A stretch of 64,000 nt of DNA, from positions 310,001 through 374,000 of the forward strand of contig NZ_QKOF01000006.1 in NCBI RefSeq assembly GCF_014889545.1, written 5' to 3'. How positions within the stretch are numbered: the first letter of the stretch is position 1; the number at the start of each line of letters is the position of its first letter. Positions 19,608 through 29,811 of this stretch are shown here, piece by piece. Origin of the DNA: Methanothermobacter thermautotrophicus. Its GTDB lineage: Archaea; Methanobacteriota; Methanobacteria; Methanobacteriales; Methanothermobacteraceae. The notes beneath the pieces were generated by a model. That model saw nothing but the letters and a program-made list of their open reading frames with translations. It was not told where the DNA came from and made no database searches. The position numbers and the translations under genes are program-made.

Positions 19608-20834
19608 ATGGGTGTTGAATTTCTTGAGATAATCGATCTGGATGATGCCAGGAGAATAACAGGGAAACTGTTCAATGAACTCTACAGCCAGGGCACTGAA
19701 ACCGTTGATATACTGGATGCTGCTGGAAGGGTGCTTGCTGATGACACTGAAAGTCCGCTGGACCTCCCACCCTTTGACAGGGCCTCCAGAGACGGCTACG
19801 CTGTGAGGGCTGAGGACACCTTCGGGGCGGACGAGGAGAACCCTGCCACCTTGAGGTGCATTGAGACCGTTGAGGCTGGATCGGTACCTTCCCTTGAGGT
19901 CGCTGAGGGGTTGTGCACAAGGATAAGTACAGGGGCTCCTGTACCTCAGGGTGCAGATGCTGTGGTCATGGTGGAGTATACTGAGGAGGACGGTGACCTG
20001 GTTTACATCCAGAGGCCAGCGTACCCATCACAGCACATAGCTGCAAGGGGATCTGATATAAGGGCTGGAAGCATCCTCCTCAGGGCTGGAACCCTACTTT
20101 CACCCGATAAAATAGCAGCACTCTCAGCTGCAGGGATAACCCGGGTCAATGTGGTTTCAAAGCCATCTGTATATGTTATATCCACAGGTAATGAACTCAT
20201 TGACCCCTCAGGACATTTAGAACCTGGTAAAATATTTGATTCAAATTCTATGGGTCTTTCATCCGCCCTGAAGGAGGCTGGCTGTGCTGTTAAAAATGGT
20301 GGTATAGTGAGGGATAACTATGGAGAGCTCAGGGATGCCATCCTCAGGGGCCTTGAGGAGGCTGACATAGTCATAACATCCGGGGGGACCTCTGCAGGGC
20401 CAGGAGATATACTTTCGGAGGTCCTGGATGAACTGGGCCGGGTGGTTATCCATGGTATCTCAATAAAGCCTGGTAAACCCACCATAGTCGGGGTGGTTGA
20501 TGATAAAATTGTTGTTGGACTCCCGGGTTTCCCTGTATCAGCACTCATAGTTTTCATGTCACTCATAGAACCATTCCTCAGGAAACTTTCAGGTAAAAAG
20601 GCATCATCAGGGCAGGTTAAAACCCTTAAACTTGCAGATAGGCTCCACTCATCAAGGGGCCGTGTTCACTATGCCCTTGTGAGGGTGAATGGTGATTATG
20701 CACACCCCATATTCAAGGATTCGGGTGCGGTGGCAGCCCTGGCAGGGGCCGATGGCTACATTGAGGTCCCCAAGAACGTTGAGATCATAGGTGAGGGAGA
20801 GGAGGTTGAAGTTGTCCTCTTTGAAAACCGGTAG
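19608..20834 (+). CDS. moeA: Molybdopterin molybdenumtransferase (MoeA)
   Basis: Inserts molybdate or tungstate into adenylated molybdopterin, needed for formylmethanofuran dehydrogenase. Conserved segments are LPPFDRASRDGYAVRAED (about 53-70), ISTGAPVPQGADAVVMVEYT (about 107-126) and the GDILSEVL region with TSGGTSAGPGD (about 261-271). The substrate-binding LPGFPVSA is near 306-313. The C-terminal domain IV is present. ATG 19608 follows gcggtgat by 3-4 bases; a TTG at 19605 is adjacent. Methanothermobacter species often encode more than one MoeA, so metal preference cannot be read from this sequence. Confidence 0.95.
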   Translation: MGVEFLEIIDLDDARRITGKLFNELYSQGTETVDILDAAGRVLADDTESPLDLPPFDRASRDGYAVRAEDTFGADEENPATLRCIETVEAGSVPSLEVAEGLCTRISTGAPVPQGADAVVMVEYTEEDGDLVYIQRPAYPSQHIAARGSDIRAGSILLRAGTLLSPDKIAALSAAGITRVNVVSKPSVYVISTGNELIDPSGHLEPGKIFDSNSMGLSSALKEAGCAVKNGGIVRDNYGELRDAILRGLEEADIVITSGGTSAGPGDILSEVLDELGRVVIHGISIKPGKPTIVGVVDDKIVVGLPGFPVSALIVFMSLIEPFLRKLSGKKASSGQVKTLKLADRLHSSRGRVHYALVRVNGDYAHPIFKDSGAVAALAGADGYIEVPKNVEIIGEGEEVEVVLFENR

Positions 20835-20872
20835 TTAAAGGATTCACTGTGATTTCCAGTGCAATCACTGGC

Positions 20873-21712
20873 TCACCTAATATCCCTGAGAATCTTCAGA
20901 ACATGCTCCCTGAGGCTGCTCATGTCACTGAAGACAGCCTCTCCATCAAGGTTCACCCTGGGCCTCTCCACGAGTATAAGGGGTATGCCGAGTTCAGATG
21001 CAGCTTCAACCTTCTCAGGGAGTCCCCCTGTCTCACCACTCTCCTTTGTTATAACGGCACCTGCACGGTATTCTCGCAGGAGGGCAAGGTTCATTTCAGC
21101 CGAGAACCTCCCCTGCATTGCTATTATCTGGCTGGCAGGGACACCCAGCTGGAGGCATTTCTCAATGGATGATGTGGATGGGAGTACACGGACAGCGACC
21201 CTTTCGGGTTCAAGGGATCTGAGGACATCTCCCAGGGTTGATACACCTGCAAGGTGCATCACCAGCTCATCATCCCCCAGCAGGGACGAAGCCACGTCAC
21301 CGGCCTCCATGAATGATTTAACCCTTATAACTCCCTCAGGGTTAACCTCGGGCCTCTCGAACCTCACATAGAAGGTTTCAGTGTCCCTGCAGGCCATGAG
21401 GGCATTCCCTGTGGCCTGGACTGCAAAGGGGTGGGTGGCGTCAATCAGAAGACGTGCACCAGTTTTAAGTATGAGTTCACTGAGCCCTTCACTGTCAAGG
21501 GGCCCTGTAACTGTCCTTGAGGCCCCTGCCTTCTCTGCAAGTTCAGCTCCATGATCTGTTGTCGTGGTCGCTGTCACCTCAACCCCTGGGATCCCTGAGA
21601 GCCAGGATATTATCCTCCTGGCGTCCCGGGTTCCCGCCATAACGAGGACAGACAGGGTTTTTTTTCCTGGGGTGGTGTCTTTGGTGTTTTTGCGTGTTCC
21701 GGGATTTTGCAT
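20873..21712 (-). CDS. cobK: Precorrin-6x (cobalt-precorrin-6A) reductase
   Basis: NADPH-dependent reductase of corrin-ring synthesis. It starts with LSVLVMAGTRDARRIISWL (Rossmann-like strand), then KTGARLLIDATHPFAVQATGNA (about 82-103), the CobK signature DATHPFA, and YVRFERPE (about 112-119). The frame is open back to 21778 and overlaps the ATPase stop as ATGA, but the extra N-terminus is low-complexity and built on a duplicated DNA segment. ATG 21712 (ggag upstream) still leaves a 17-residue lead. The true start is therefore uncertain. It is convergent with moeA. Confidence 0.88.
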   Translation of the reverse strand: MQNPGTRKNTKDTTPGKKTLSVLVMAGTRDARRIISWLSGIPGVEVTATTTTDHGAELAEKAGASRTVTGPLDSEGLSELILKTGARLLIDATHPFAVQATGNALMACRDTETFYVRFERPEVNPEGVIRVKSFMEAGDVASSLLGDDELVMHLAGVSTLGDVLRSLEPERVAVRVLPSTSSIEKCLQLGVPASQIIAMQGRFSAEMNLALLREYRAGAVITKESGETGGLPEKVEAASELGIPLILVERPRVNLDGEAVFSDMSSLREHVLKILRDIR

Positions 21713-21749
21713 GATTTTTTTCTCCGTGGGTGGTGTCTTTGGTGTTTTT
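21670..21749. repeat. 22-bp perfect direct repeat at the P-ATPase/cobK junction
   Basis: Bases 21670-21691 and 21728-21749 are identical, with starts 58 bases apart, and each is preceded by a similar T-rich stretch. The 58-base unit is not a multiple of three, so the copies are read in different frames in the cobK N-terminal region. They begin 26 bases after the ATPase stop codon (minus strand). Confidence 0.9.
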
Positions 21750-21774
21750 CTCATTGATTCCTCTGTCTCTGAAT

Positions 21775-24273
21775 TCATTTTCTTCCATCGACGAATCTCA
21801 GTATGGCCTCAAGGATGAGTATCAGTGATGCCACAAGGACTATGAGTACCCAGTCACCCGCTGATAGCGGCACGGTCCTGAATATCCCCTCAAGGGGTGC
21901 GATGTAGATCACAAGGATCTGCAGCAGCAGTGATGCCACAACGGCAAGTATGAGGGCCCTGTTTGACAGGCCAGTCCGTGACTTGCAGTTGAACACGTTG
22001 AATATCTGGAATATGACGAATACCGTGAAGGCAACAGTCATGGCCCTCTCAATACCCGCCCCTGATGATAGCATGTACATGTAGAGCCCCAGTGTACCGG
22101 CAGCCATCACAGCACCTGCGAGGATTATCCTGAGGAGGTTCCTCCTTGGGAGTATCTCCTCACGTTCAGGTTTTCGGAGCATTATATCTGACTCTGGGGG
22201 CTCAACACCCAGGGACTGTGCAGGGGGTCCATCCATTATTATGTTGATCCAGAGTATCTGTATGGGGTTGAAGGGGACAGGGAGGTTGATGAGGGAGGCT
22301 GATACAATTGTCAGGATGGCTCCAACGTTTGTTGAGAGCTGAAACTTAACAAAACGTCTTATGTTATCAAATATCGTCCTGCCCTCCTTAACAGCCCTGA
22401 CGATGGTTGCGAAGTTATCATCCTGAAGGACCATGTCGGATGATTCCCTGGCAACATCTGTACCGCTACCCATAGCCACACCTATGGCGGCCTTCTTGAG
22501 GGCCGGGGCGTCGTTAACCCCATCACCGGTCATTGCAACAACGTGGCCCCTGCCCTGGAGGGCCTCAACTATTCTGACCTTCTGCTCAGGGAAAACACGT
22601 GCATAGACCCTGACATCCTCAACGATTTCATTGAACTCCTCGTCACTGATCTCATCAAGCTCCCTCCCTGTGAGGGCCATACCGTTATCCATGAGTCCCA
22701 GTTCACGTGCTATGGCGACAGCGGTATCCCTGTGGTCCCCTGTAATCATAACAACCTTTATACCAGCTCTCTTACATGTTTCTATGGCCTCTGCGGCCTC
22801 CTTTCTGGGCGGATCCATCATACCAACAAGGCCGACGAAAACAAGGTCCTTCTCCTCATCATCCCCATCAGGGAGTTTCCTGTATGCCAGTGCAAGCACC
22901 CTCAGGGCCCTTGAGGTCATATCATTGAGGCGGGAGAGCCACCTTTCCACTTCTTCATCGGTAAGTTCCTCAACACCTTCCCCGCTGTCGATGTAACGGC
23001 ACATTCTTAGTATTATCTCGGGGGCGCCCTTCACCAGGAGGTAGCGCCCATCCTCCAGCTGGTTTATGGTGCTCATCCTTTTCCTTGTACTGTCAAGGGG
23101 TATCTCTGCCAGCCGGGGGTACTTCCTTTCGAGTTCATCCCGCAGGTAACCCTTCTCAGCCGCGAAGCTAAGTATGGCGGCATCCGTGGGGTCCCCGATC
23201 ACCGCCCCATCTGATACCGTGGCGTTGTTACAGAGGGCGCATACCTTGAGGGCCATTTCAGGGGATGTGAGCTCTGATTCCCTCACGGTCATCCGGTTGT
23301 GGGTGAGTGTACCTGTCTTGTCTGTGCAGATCACCGAGCATGACCCGAGGGTCTCAACTGCAAGGAGCCTCCTCACTATGGCGTTGCTTTTGGCCATCCT
23401 CTGCATTCCAAGGGCAAGGGTCAGTGTGAGTATTGCCGGCAGCCCCTCAGGTACAGATGCGACTGCAAGGGAGACTGCTGTCATGAAGGTGTCCACAAGT
23501 GGCAGCCCGCGGAGGAACTGTATTGCAAACACCAGGGCACATACTAACACAGCTATGAGGCCTAGGCTCTTCCCGAGGGAGATTATCTTCTCCTGGAGGG
23601 GTGTTTTGCCCTCATCCGCCTGTATCATCCTGGCTATTTTACCCATTGATGTCTCCATGCCTGTGGCTATCACAGCCCCCTTACCTCTTCCTGAGACAAC
23701 GTGGGAGTCCATGAATGCAATAACATCCCTCTTATCTTCAGGGTTTTCATGGGTCTTACGGACGGGTATTGATTCGCCGGTTAGGGCTGATTCGTCTATC
23801 CGGAGATCATAGGTTTCTATCAGCCTGAGGTCGGCAGGTACATTGTCTCCCTCCTCTATGATCACTATGTCGCCTGGTGTGAGCTCAGAGGCAGGGATCC
23901 TCATGGTCTCACCATCCCTTACGACCACAGCCTCTGTCGATACCAGACCCTTGAGTTTTTCCATGGCACGCTCTGCACGGTACTCCTGAATGAAACCAAC
24001 GGTGGCGTTCACAACCACAACAAAGAGGATAACTGCGGAGTCAAGGACGTCACCCACAAAGTAGGATGCAGCTGCAGCCACAATGAGGAGTATTATGAGT
24101 ATGTCCATGAACTGGCTGAGGAAGAGCTTCAGTGGACCTGCCTTTTTCTCCTCAACAAGCTCGTTCCTACCGTACTCTTCAAGCCTCCTCAATGCCTCTT
24201 CTCGGCTTAAACCATTTCTGGACGTTTTAAGTTCCTTTAAAACTTCATCAACACTCATATCAGCCCATCTCAT
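21775..24273 (-). CDS. P-type cation ATPase (P2, calcium-transporting type)
   Basis: Membrane pump of the SERCA/PMR1-like P2 class. The actuator motif is SALTGESIPV (about 163-172). The M4 motif SVPEGLPAIL (about 272-281), the phosphorylation loop ICTDKTGTLTHN (about 314-325), the hinge AMTGDGVNDAPALKKA (about 579-594) and the M6 motif LWINIIMDGPPAQSLG (about 670-685) are all present. M4 and M6 carry residues matching site II Ca ligands. Four C-terminal helices end the 832-residue protein. ATG 24273 is chosen over GTG 24282; neither has a strong site. The ion is inferred as Ca(2+) or Mn(2+), not proven. Confidence 0.9.
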   Translation of the reverse strand: MRWADMSVDEVLKELKTSRNGLSREEALRRLEEYGRNELVEEKKAGPLKLFLSQFMDILIILLIVAAAASYFVGDVLDSAVILFVVVVNATVGFIQEYRAERAMEKLKGLVSTEAVVVRDGETMRIPASELTPGDIVIIEEGDNVPADLRLIETYDLRIDESALTGESIPVRKTHENPEDKRDVIAFMDSHVVSGRGKGAVIATGMETSMGKIARMIQADEGKTPLQEKIISLGKSLGLIAVLVCALVFAIQFLRGLPLVDTFMTAVSLAVASVPEGLPAILTLTLALGMQRMAKSNAIVRRLLAVETLGSCSVICTDKTGTLTHNRMTVRESELTSPEMALKVCALCNNATVSDGAVIGDPTDAAILSFAAEKGYLRDELERKYPRLAEIPLDSTRKRMSTINQLEDGRYLLVKGAPEIILRMCRYIDSGEGVEELTDEEVERWLSRLNDMTSRALRVLALAYRKLPDGDDEEKDLVFVGLVGMMDPPRKEAAEAIETCKRAGIKVVMITGDHRDTAVAIARELGLMDNGMALTGRELDEISDEEFNEIVEDVRVYARVFPEQKVRIVEALQGRGHVVAMTGDGVNDAPALKKAAIGVAMGSGTDVARESSDMVLQDDNFATIVRAVKEGRTIFDNIRRFVKFQLSTNVGAILTIVSASLINLPVPFNPIQILWINIIMDGPPAQSLGVEPPESDIMLRKPEREEILPRRNLLRIILAGAVMAAGTLGLYMYMLSSGAGIERAMTVAFTVFVIFQIFNVFNCKSRTGLSNRALILAVVASLLLQILVIYIAPLEGIFRTVPLSAGDWVLIVLVASLILILEAILRFVDGRK

Positions 24274-24515
24274 TTTGAACACGTCTTTAATCTTTAATTA
24301 ACCCTTCATTGATAAGTTCATTTTCTGTTTAAGTCCAGTCATTTTTGAACGTTGTTCTTATATCTGTTCAATGCTGCTTCAGTAACATTATCATATCCAT
24401 CTCAGTAAATAAATAAAATATAGGTGCTCAGAACTAACTCAGGTATTTCAGGGTACCTATCCTCCCATTCATGGGGATCTATCGGCTGTGGCTTGAGGCA
24501 GGTATTCATAGCCAT
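24274..24515 (-). other. Gap between UPF0146 gene and P-ATPase
   Basis: This 240-base gap shows no gene. A T-rich minus-strand run at 24402-24421 probably terminates the UPF0146 transcript. The P-ATPase promoter should lie in 24290-24380, where I see only AT-rich sequence and no clear TATA box. A copy of the UPF0146 gene end occupies 24465-24511. Confidence 0.4.
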
Positions 24516-24558
24516 TCATGGGGATCTATCGGCTGTGGCTTGAGGCAGGTATTCATAG
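24465..24558. repeat. Perfect 47-bp tandem duplication at the 3' end of the UPF0146 gene
   Basis: Bases 24465-24511 and 24512-24558 are identical and directly adjacent. On the minus strand the gene's last 14 codons or so and its TGA stop (24516-24518) lie in the second copy, and the first copy is a spent duplicate downstream. Perfect identity implies a very recent event. Confidence 0.97.
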
Positions 24559-24926
24559 AAGTAGGTCCTGCCATAGTTCACAAGCTTCATCTTCCTTTCA
24601 GTTACAATATCCTCCCCTGTGAGGGGTTTGATTATTAGCCGGGCACCCACGGCATTGGCGACCCTCATGAGGGGGCTGTGGATCTCTCCAGGTGGTCTTA
24701 TGGAGTATATTACTGAGGCCCCCCTGTATAGATCCATCCTTGGGGACGTGATATCATCACATACAATTCCCCCATGGGAAGGTTTAATATCTGTAAGAAC
24801 CAGATCAACTTTTGAATGTTTCCTGATGTAATCTGAAACATAGAGGAACCTGCCTGCACCGACCTCAACAACCCGGGTTCCCGGCCCTGAGCACCTGATT
24901 ATGTAAACTGCAAGATCCTTCCACAT
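24516..24926 (-). CDS. UPF0146 family protein (Rossmann-fold, methyltransferase-like)
   Basis: Small archaeal protein of unknown function from the UPF0146 family. It contains a SAM/NAD-type glycine motif, TRVVEVGAGRFLYVSDYI (about 17-34), then VDLVLTDIKP (about 40-49) and SVIYSIRPPGEIHSPLM (about 67-83). This is shaped like a truncated class I methyltransferase without an obvious catalytic motif. ATG 24926 gives 136 residues, the family length; the open frame upstream is hydrophobic and overlaps the divergent gene. Its start is only 19 bases from the acetyltransferase start on the other strand, so each promoter must lie inside the neighbour's coding sequence. Confidence 0.85.
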   Translation of the reverse strand: MWKDLAVYIIRCSGPGTRVVEVGAGRFLYVSDYIRKHSKVDLVLTDIKPSHGGIVCDDITSPRMDLYRGASVIYSIRPPGEIHSPLMRVANAVGARLIIKPLTGEDIVTERKMKLVNYGRTYFYEYLPQATADRSP

Positions 24927-24945
24927 TGATACCACGGAGATAGAG

Positions 24946-25416
24946 ATGATAATAAGAGAGTTCAGACCACAGGACCTTAAGACGGTTCTTAAGATTGAAA
25001 GGGACTCCTTCACGGACCCATACCCTGCCCACCTCCTCAGGGATATCTACAACCTTGGAGCAGGCTTCCTCGTGGCCCAGGTGGATGGGAGGGTCGTTGG
25101 ATTCATAATATTCTGGATCCGTTTTGAGGATGAGGGTCATATTATCTCACTTGCAGTTGATAAAGATTACCGCAGGAGGGGTGTTGGGGCGGCACTGGTC
25201 ATGGCAGCCATAAGTATATTTGAAAAATTTCACATTAAAAATATTAAACTGGAGGTAAGGGCAAGAAATACGGGGGCCATAAAATTCTACCGGGCCCTTG
25301 GCTTCAGTGAGGAAAAGATAATAGAGAACTATTATGAGGATGGAGAGGATGCTGTGGTCATGAGGATGGATCTCCAGACTGATTCGCTCCATGGCAAGGA
25401 ATATCGGCCATTCTAA
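24946..25416 (+). CDS. GNAT-family N-acetyltransferase (RimI-like)
   Basis: Acetyl-CoA-dependent N-acetyltransferase similar to RimI / archaeal Ard1, likely acting on protein N-termini. The acetyl-CoA-binding motif is in [18 protein letters not shown] (about 67-84; RRRGVG is the pyrophosphate loop). [20 protein letters not shown] (about 106-125) is the conserved motif B, and [15 protein letters not shown] closes the domain as in RimI. The ATG at 24946 has cggag 7 bases upstream. The gene ends 34 bases before carA. Confidence 0.92.
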   Translation: MIIREFRPQDLKTVLKIERDSFTDPYPAHLLRDIYNLGAGFLVAQVDGRVVGFIIFWIRFEDEGHIISLAVDKDYRRRGVGAALVMAAISIFEKFHIKNIKLEVRARNTGAIKFYRALGFSEEKIIENYYEDGEDAVVMRMDLQTDSLHGKEYRPF

Positions 25417-25450
25417 TCTAATCAAAGGAAATCAGGATCATGGTGGTGAA

Positions 25451-26533
25451 ATGTTTAAAGAAGCGAAACTCGCCTTGGAAGATGGTACCATAATCAGAGG
25501 AGAAGCATTCGGATCTGAGACAGTGAAAACCGGAGAAGTCGTCTTTGCAACCGGGATGACTGGATATGTTGAGTCACTCACAGATCCATCATACAAGGGG
25601 CAGATACTGATGCCAACCTATCCACTGCAGGGTAACTATGGCGTCTCCAAGGAGTGGTACCAGTCAGATGGGATAAAGGCCGAGGGCCTCATCGTCAGGG
25701 AAATGTGCCCTGCACCCTCACACAGCCTCTCAGAGAAGACCCTCCCCGAGTTCCTGGAGGAATATGAAATCCCTGGAATAGCTGGAGTGGATACACGCGC
25801 CCTGACAATAAAGATAAGGGAGAGGGGTGCAATGAAGGGGGCCCTGGCAACCGAGGAGATTGATGACGATGAACTGCTTGAAATGGCGGTGAAACAGCCA
25901 GATATAACCGAAATAGACCTTGTGGACATGGTGTGCGTAAGGGAACCGGTCATCATGAATGAGGATGCCTCAAGGAGGGTTGTGATAGTTGACTGCGGAA
26001 TCAAGAGGAACAGCATAGACGCCCTCCTTGAGAGGGATCTGGGGGTTGTGGTGGTACCCTACAATACATCACCAGCCGAGATAATGGATTACGAGCCCGA
26101 CGGTCTCCTCATATCAAGCGGACCAGGGGACCCCACAAGGGTGAGGGATGCCATAGACACGGTTAAAACGCTGTCAGAACGCCTACCCATATTCGGTATA
26201 TGCCTCGGACAGCAGATAATCTCACTGGCCTTCGGGGCCCGCATATACAAGATGAAGTTCGGTCACAGGGGCATAAACCAGCCTGTGAAGGACCTGAAGA
26301 GCGGGACGGTTTCAATAACCTCCCAGAACCATGGCTTCACGGTTGACCCTGATTCAGTGAGGGGCACTGACATAGAGATAACACAGCTGAACCTAAACGA
26401 CGGAACACCTGAGGGTATAGAGCACAGGGAACTCCCTGTATTCAGTGTCCAGTATCACCCTGAGGCGGGTCCAGGGCCACACGACACAGTGAACATGTTT
26501 GATCGCTTTTTGGATGTTTTAAGGGAATATTAA
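25451..26533 (+). CDS. carA: Carbamoyl-phosphate synthase small subunit
   Basis: Glutamine amidotransferase subunit that supplies ammonia to CarB for pyrimidine and arginine synthesis. The N-terminal CPSase domain begins [17 protein letters not shown]. The class I amidotransferase domain has the nucleophile in [15 protein letters not shown] (Cys about 245) and the His/Glu pair in [12 protein letters not shown] (about 329-340). ATG 25451 is 4 bases after ggtggtga; the open frame upstream overlaps the acetyltransferase gene and is unlikely to be used. The product is 360 residues. Confidence 0.97.
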   Translation: MFKEAKLALEDGTIIRGEAFGSETVKTGEVVFATGMTGYVESLTDPSYKGQILMPTYPLQGNYGVSKEWYQSDGIKAEGLIVREMCPAPSHSLSEKTLPEFLEEYEIPGIAGVDTRALTIKIRERGAMKGALATEEIDDDELLEMAVKQPDITEIDLVDMVCVREPVIMNEDASRRVVIVDCGIKRNSIDALLERDLGVVVVPYNTSPAEIMDYEPDGLLISSGPGDPTRVRDAIDTVKTLSERLPIFGICLGQQIISLAFGARIYKMKFGHRGINQPVKDLKSGTVSITSQNHGFTVDPDSVRGTDIEITQLNLNDGTPEGIEHRELPVFSVQYHPEAGPGPHDTVNMFDRFLDVLREY

Positions 26534-26551
26534 GAGAGGAATGGGGATAAA

Positions 26552-29500
26552 ATGCCGCGGGATGAAAGCATCAATAAGGTACTTATCATAGGGTCTGGCC
26601 CTATACAGATAGGGCAGGCAGCAGAATTTGACTACTCTGGCTCTCAGGCATGCAAATCACTCCGGGAGGAGGGTATAGAGACTGTACTTGTTAACTCCAA
26701 CCCTGCAACCATACAGACAGACATGGACATGGCCGACAGGGTCTACGTAGAACCCCTCACACCCGAGATAGTTGCAAGGATAATCGAGAAGGAGAAACCT
26801 GACGCAGTACTCCCAACAATGGGGGGTCAGACAGGACTCAACGTTGCAACAGGTCTTGCAGAGATGGGAGCACTTGAGGGGGTCCGGGTCATAGGTTCAT
26901 CCATTGAGACCATAAGGAGGGTGGAGGACCGTGACCTCTTTGACAGCTTCATGAAGAAGCTCAACGAACCGGTACCTGCAGCCAGGGCCGTCAGTTCAGT
27001 TGAAGAGGCCCTTGAGGCGGTCGAGGAGATAGGCTATCCTGTGATAGTGAGGCCCGCCTTCACCCTGGGGGGCACAGGTGGGGGGGTGGCCCACAACAGG
27101 GATGAACTCATCGAGATATCAACCCGGGGCCTTGAGATGAGCTTCATCAACCAGGTTCTCATTGATCAGTCAGTGCTTGGGTGGAAGGAATTTGAGTATG
27201 AGGTTATGAGGGACCGCAATGACACCTGCATAATCGTCTGTAACATGGAGAACATCGACCCCATGGGTATACACACAGGTGAAAGCGTGGTGGTTGCACC
27301 TGCCCAGACCCTCAGCGATGAGGACAACCAGAGGCTAAGGGATGCGGCCATAAAGATCATAAGGGCCCTCAAGATAGAGGGTGGCTGCAACATACAGTTC
27401 GCTGTCCACCCGGAGACAGGGGAGTACAAGGTCATAGAGGTGAACCCAAGGGTAAGCAGGAGCAGTGCACTGGCATCAAAGGCCACGGGTTACCCAATAG
27501 CCAAGATCGCAGCCAAGATCGCTGTTGGAATGACCCTCGATGAGATACAGAACGACATCACAAAGGAGACACCAGCATCATTCGAGCCCACAATCGATTA
27601 CGTGGTCACAAAGATCCCCCGCTGGCCATTTGACAAGTTCAAGGGAATAAGCAGAGAGATAGGGGTTCAGATGAAGTCCACGGGGGAGGTCATGGCCATA
27701 GGGAGAACCCTTGAGGAGTCCCTCAACAAGGCCATAAGGTCCCTGGACATCGGTGCAGACGGATTCACTGAGACACCATACACCCGGGCGGACCTTGAAA
27801 ATCCAACGGACCAGAGGCTCTTCCAGGTCTACACTGCCCTCAGGGATGGTATGAGCATAGAGGAGATACATGGGCTAACCAGGATAGACCCCTTCTTCCT
27901 GCAGAAGATAAGGAACATAGCTGAATTTGAATCATCCCTCACCAGGGAAGCCCTGGAGGACCCCCGTATACTCCTCAGGGCCAAGAGGATGGGCTTTTCA
28001 GATTCCAGACTGGCATCCATCACAGGCATGGATGAATCAGGTATCAGGGCCCTGAGGCTTGAACATAACATAAAACCGGTCTACAAGATGGTTGATACAT
28101 GTGCAGCGGAGTTTGAGGCCAGGACACCCTACTACTATGGCTGCTATGACCTTGAAGATGAGGTGGAGGTATCAGACCGCAGGAAGGTCCTCATCATAGG
28201 TTCAGGGCCCATAAGGATAGGCCAGGGAATAGAGTTCGATTACTGCTGTGTGCACGCTGCCATGGCCCTCAGTGAGGATGGATATGAGACCATAATGGTG
28301 AACAACAACCCGGAAACGGTGAGTACAGACTATGACATCTCAGATAAGCTCTACTTTGAGCCCCTAACCCTCGAGGACGTCCTGGCCATCATAGAGAAGG
28401 AGAAACCTGAGGGTGTTGTTGTCCAGTTCGGCGGTCAGACATCCATAAACCTGGCGGTCCCCCTGGCTGAGGCTGGTGTGAGGATACTTGGAACACCCCA
28501 TGAGAGCATAGATCGGGTCGAGGACCGTGAAAGGTTCACAGAGGTCTTAAACAAACTTGGAATACCCCAGGCACCCTATGGAATCGCCAAGTCCTTTGAG
28601 GATGCAAGGGCCGTGGCCGAACGCATAGGCTACCCTGTACTCGTAAGGCCCTCCTATGTCCTGGGTGGAAGGGCAATGGAGATAGTCTATGATGATGAGG
28701 AACTTGAGGAGTACATGAGGGAGGCAGTCCGGGTATCCCCCGAACACCCCATACTGGTGGATAAGTTCCTGGAGGATGCCATAGAAGTGGACGTGGATGC
28801 ACTCTGCGACGGCACCGACGTCTACATAGGGGGTATAATGGAGCATATAGAGGAGGCAGGAGTTCATTCAGGAGACTCAGCCTGCGTTATACCACCACAG
28901 AGCATCCCTGTGGACATAATTGATACCATAAAGGATTACACGAGGAAACTGGCCCTCGAACTCGAGGTGGTGGGTCTCATAAACATACAGTACGCTGTCA
29001 AGCCAGACTCAGATCCTTCGGTCTACATACTCGAGGCAAACCCGAGGGCAAGCCGTACAGTGCCCTTCGTCAGCAAGGCCACAGGGGTCCCCCTCGCCAA
29101 GATTGCTGCAAGGCTCATGATGGGTGCGAAGCTAAGGGACCTTGGCCTCACAGAGGAGAAGGATGTGGAACATGTGGCTGTGAAGGAGTCTGTATTCCCA
29201 TTCATAAAGCTCCCCGGAGCAGATTCTGTCCTGGGCCCTGAGATGAAATCAACGGGTGAGGCCATGGGAATAGATGAGAACTTTGGGATAGCCTACTACA
29301 AGTCCCAGCTCTCAGCCAGCATGGACCTCCTCAACGAGGGGAAGGTCTTCATAAGTGTCAGAGACCAGGACAAGGATAAGATAGCAGATATCGTTAAAAA
29401 GGCCGATGAACTTGGCTTCAGGATCATGGCAACCAGGGGAACGGCCAGGGCAGTCAGTGACATAGCAGATATAGAGGTTGTGAGGAAGGTGAGCCAGGGG

Positions 29501-29731
29501 TCACCAAACATCAGGGACGCCATCCTCAACGGTGAAGTTGGTCTCATAATAAATACACCATCAGGGAAGCAGTCAGCCGATGACGGCTACCTCATAAGGA
29601 GGATGGCGGTTGAACTGGGAATACCCTACGTCACGACACTCGCCGGGGCCAGGGCCGCCCTGAATGCCATTGAAGCAGTCCGCATGGGGAAAATAACAGT
29701 GAAGGCCCTTGACGAATACCATGGAAACTGA
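26552..29731 (+). CDS. carB: Carbamoyl-phosphate synthase large subunit (unsplit)
   Basis: Makes carbamoyl phosphate from bicarbonate, ammonia and two ATP. Two homologous ATP-grasp halves are present: the first begins [22 protein letters not shown] (residue 8 on), the second [21 protein letters not shown] (about 547 on). Each has an ATP-grasp core ([25 protein letters not shown]). The C-terminal allosteric MGS-like domain starts near 930. At 1059 residues it is one continuous gene, whereas some methanogens carry carB as two genes. It follows carA by 18 bases. Confidence 0.98.
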   Translation: MPRDESINKVLIIGSGPIQIGQAAEFDYSGSQACKSLREEGIETVLVNSNPATIQTDMDMADRVYVEPLTPEIVARIIEKEKPDAVLPTMGGQTGLNVATGLAEMGALEGVRVIGSSIETIRRVEDRDLFDSFMKKLNEPVPAARAVSSVEEALEAVEEIGYPVIVRPAFTLGGTGGGVAHNRDELIEISTRGLEMSFINQVLIDQSVLGWKEFEYEVMRDRNDTCIIVCNMENIDPMGIHTGESVVVAPAQTLSDEDNQRLRDAAIKIIRALKIEGGCNIQFAVHPETGEYKVIEVNPRVSRSSALASKATGYPIAKIAAKIAVGMTLDEIQNDITKETPASFEPTIDYVVTKIPRWPFDKFKGISREIGVQMKSTGEVMAIGRTLEESLNKAIRSLDIGADGFTETPYTRADLENPTDQRLFQVYTALRDGMSIEEIHGLTRIDPFFLQKIRNIAEFESSLTREALEDPRILLRAKRMGFSDSRLASITGMDESGIRALRLEHNIKPVYKMVDTCAAEFEARTPYYYGCYDLEDEVEVSDRRKVLIIGSGPIRIGQGIEFDYCCVHAAMALSEDGYETIMVNNNPETVSTDYDISDKLYFEPLTLEDVLAIIEKEKPEGVVVQFGGQTSINLAVPLAEAGVRILGTPHESIDRVEDRERFTEVLNKLGIPQAPYGIAKSFEDARAVAERIGYPVLVRPSYVLGGRAMEIVYDDEELEEYMREAVRVSPEHPILVDKFLEDAIEVDVDALCDGTDVYIGGIMEHIEEAGVHSGDSACVIPPQSIPVDIIDTIKDYTRKLALELEVVGLINIQYAVKPDSDPSVYILEANPRASRTVPFVSKATGVPLAKIAARLMMGAKLRDLGLTEEKDVEHVAVKESVFPFIKLPGADSVLGPEMKSTGEAMGIDENFGIAYYKSQLSASMDLLNEGKVFISVRDQDKDKIADIVKKADELGFRIMATRGTARAVSDIADIEVVRKVSQGSPNIRDAILNGEVGLIINTPSGKQSADDGYLIRRMAVELGIPYVTTLAGARAALNAIEAVRMGKITVKALDEYHGN

Positions 29732-29762
29732 CTGCTATGTGAACCATGGCACCAAGACCCAT

Positions 29763-29776
29763 TAATATATTTAAGT
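29763..29776 (+). promoter_or_regulatory. TATA box of the secreted caspase-fold protein gene
   Basis: taatatatttaagt lies about 36-49 bases before the ATG at 29812, fitting a start near 29795 and a short leader with ggtga at 29802. Confidence 0.5.
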
Positions 29777-29811
29777 TTAGGTGAATCCATAGGGTTTGAC
29801 TGGTGAGAATG

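Noticed and set aside
22543-22914. Plus-strand frames over the P-type ATPase gene
   Set aside because: The minus-strand ATPase motifs (DKTGT, TGDGVND) are intact; the plus frames are shadows.
25391-25450. Longer N-terminus for carA starting at 25391
   Set aside because: It overlaps the acetyltransferase gene, adds no conserved residues, and the ATG at 25451 has a strong ggtggtga site.
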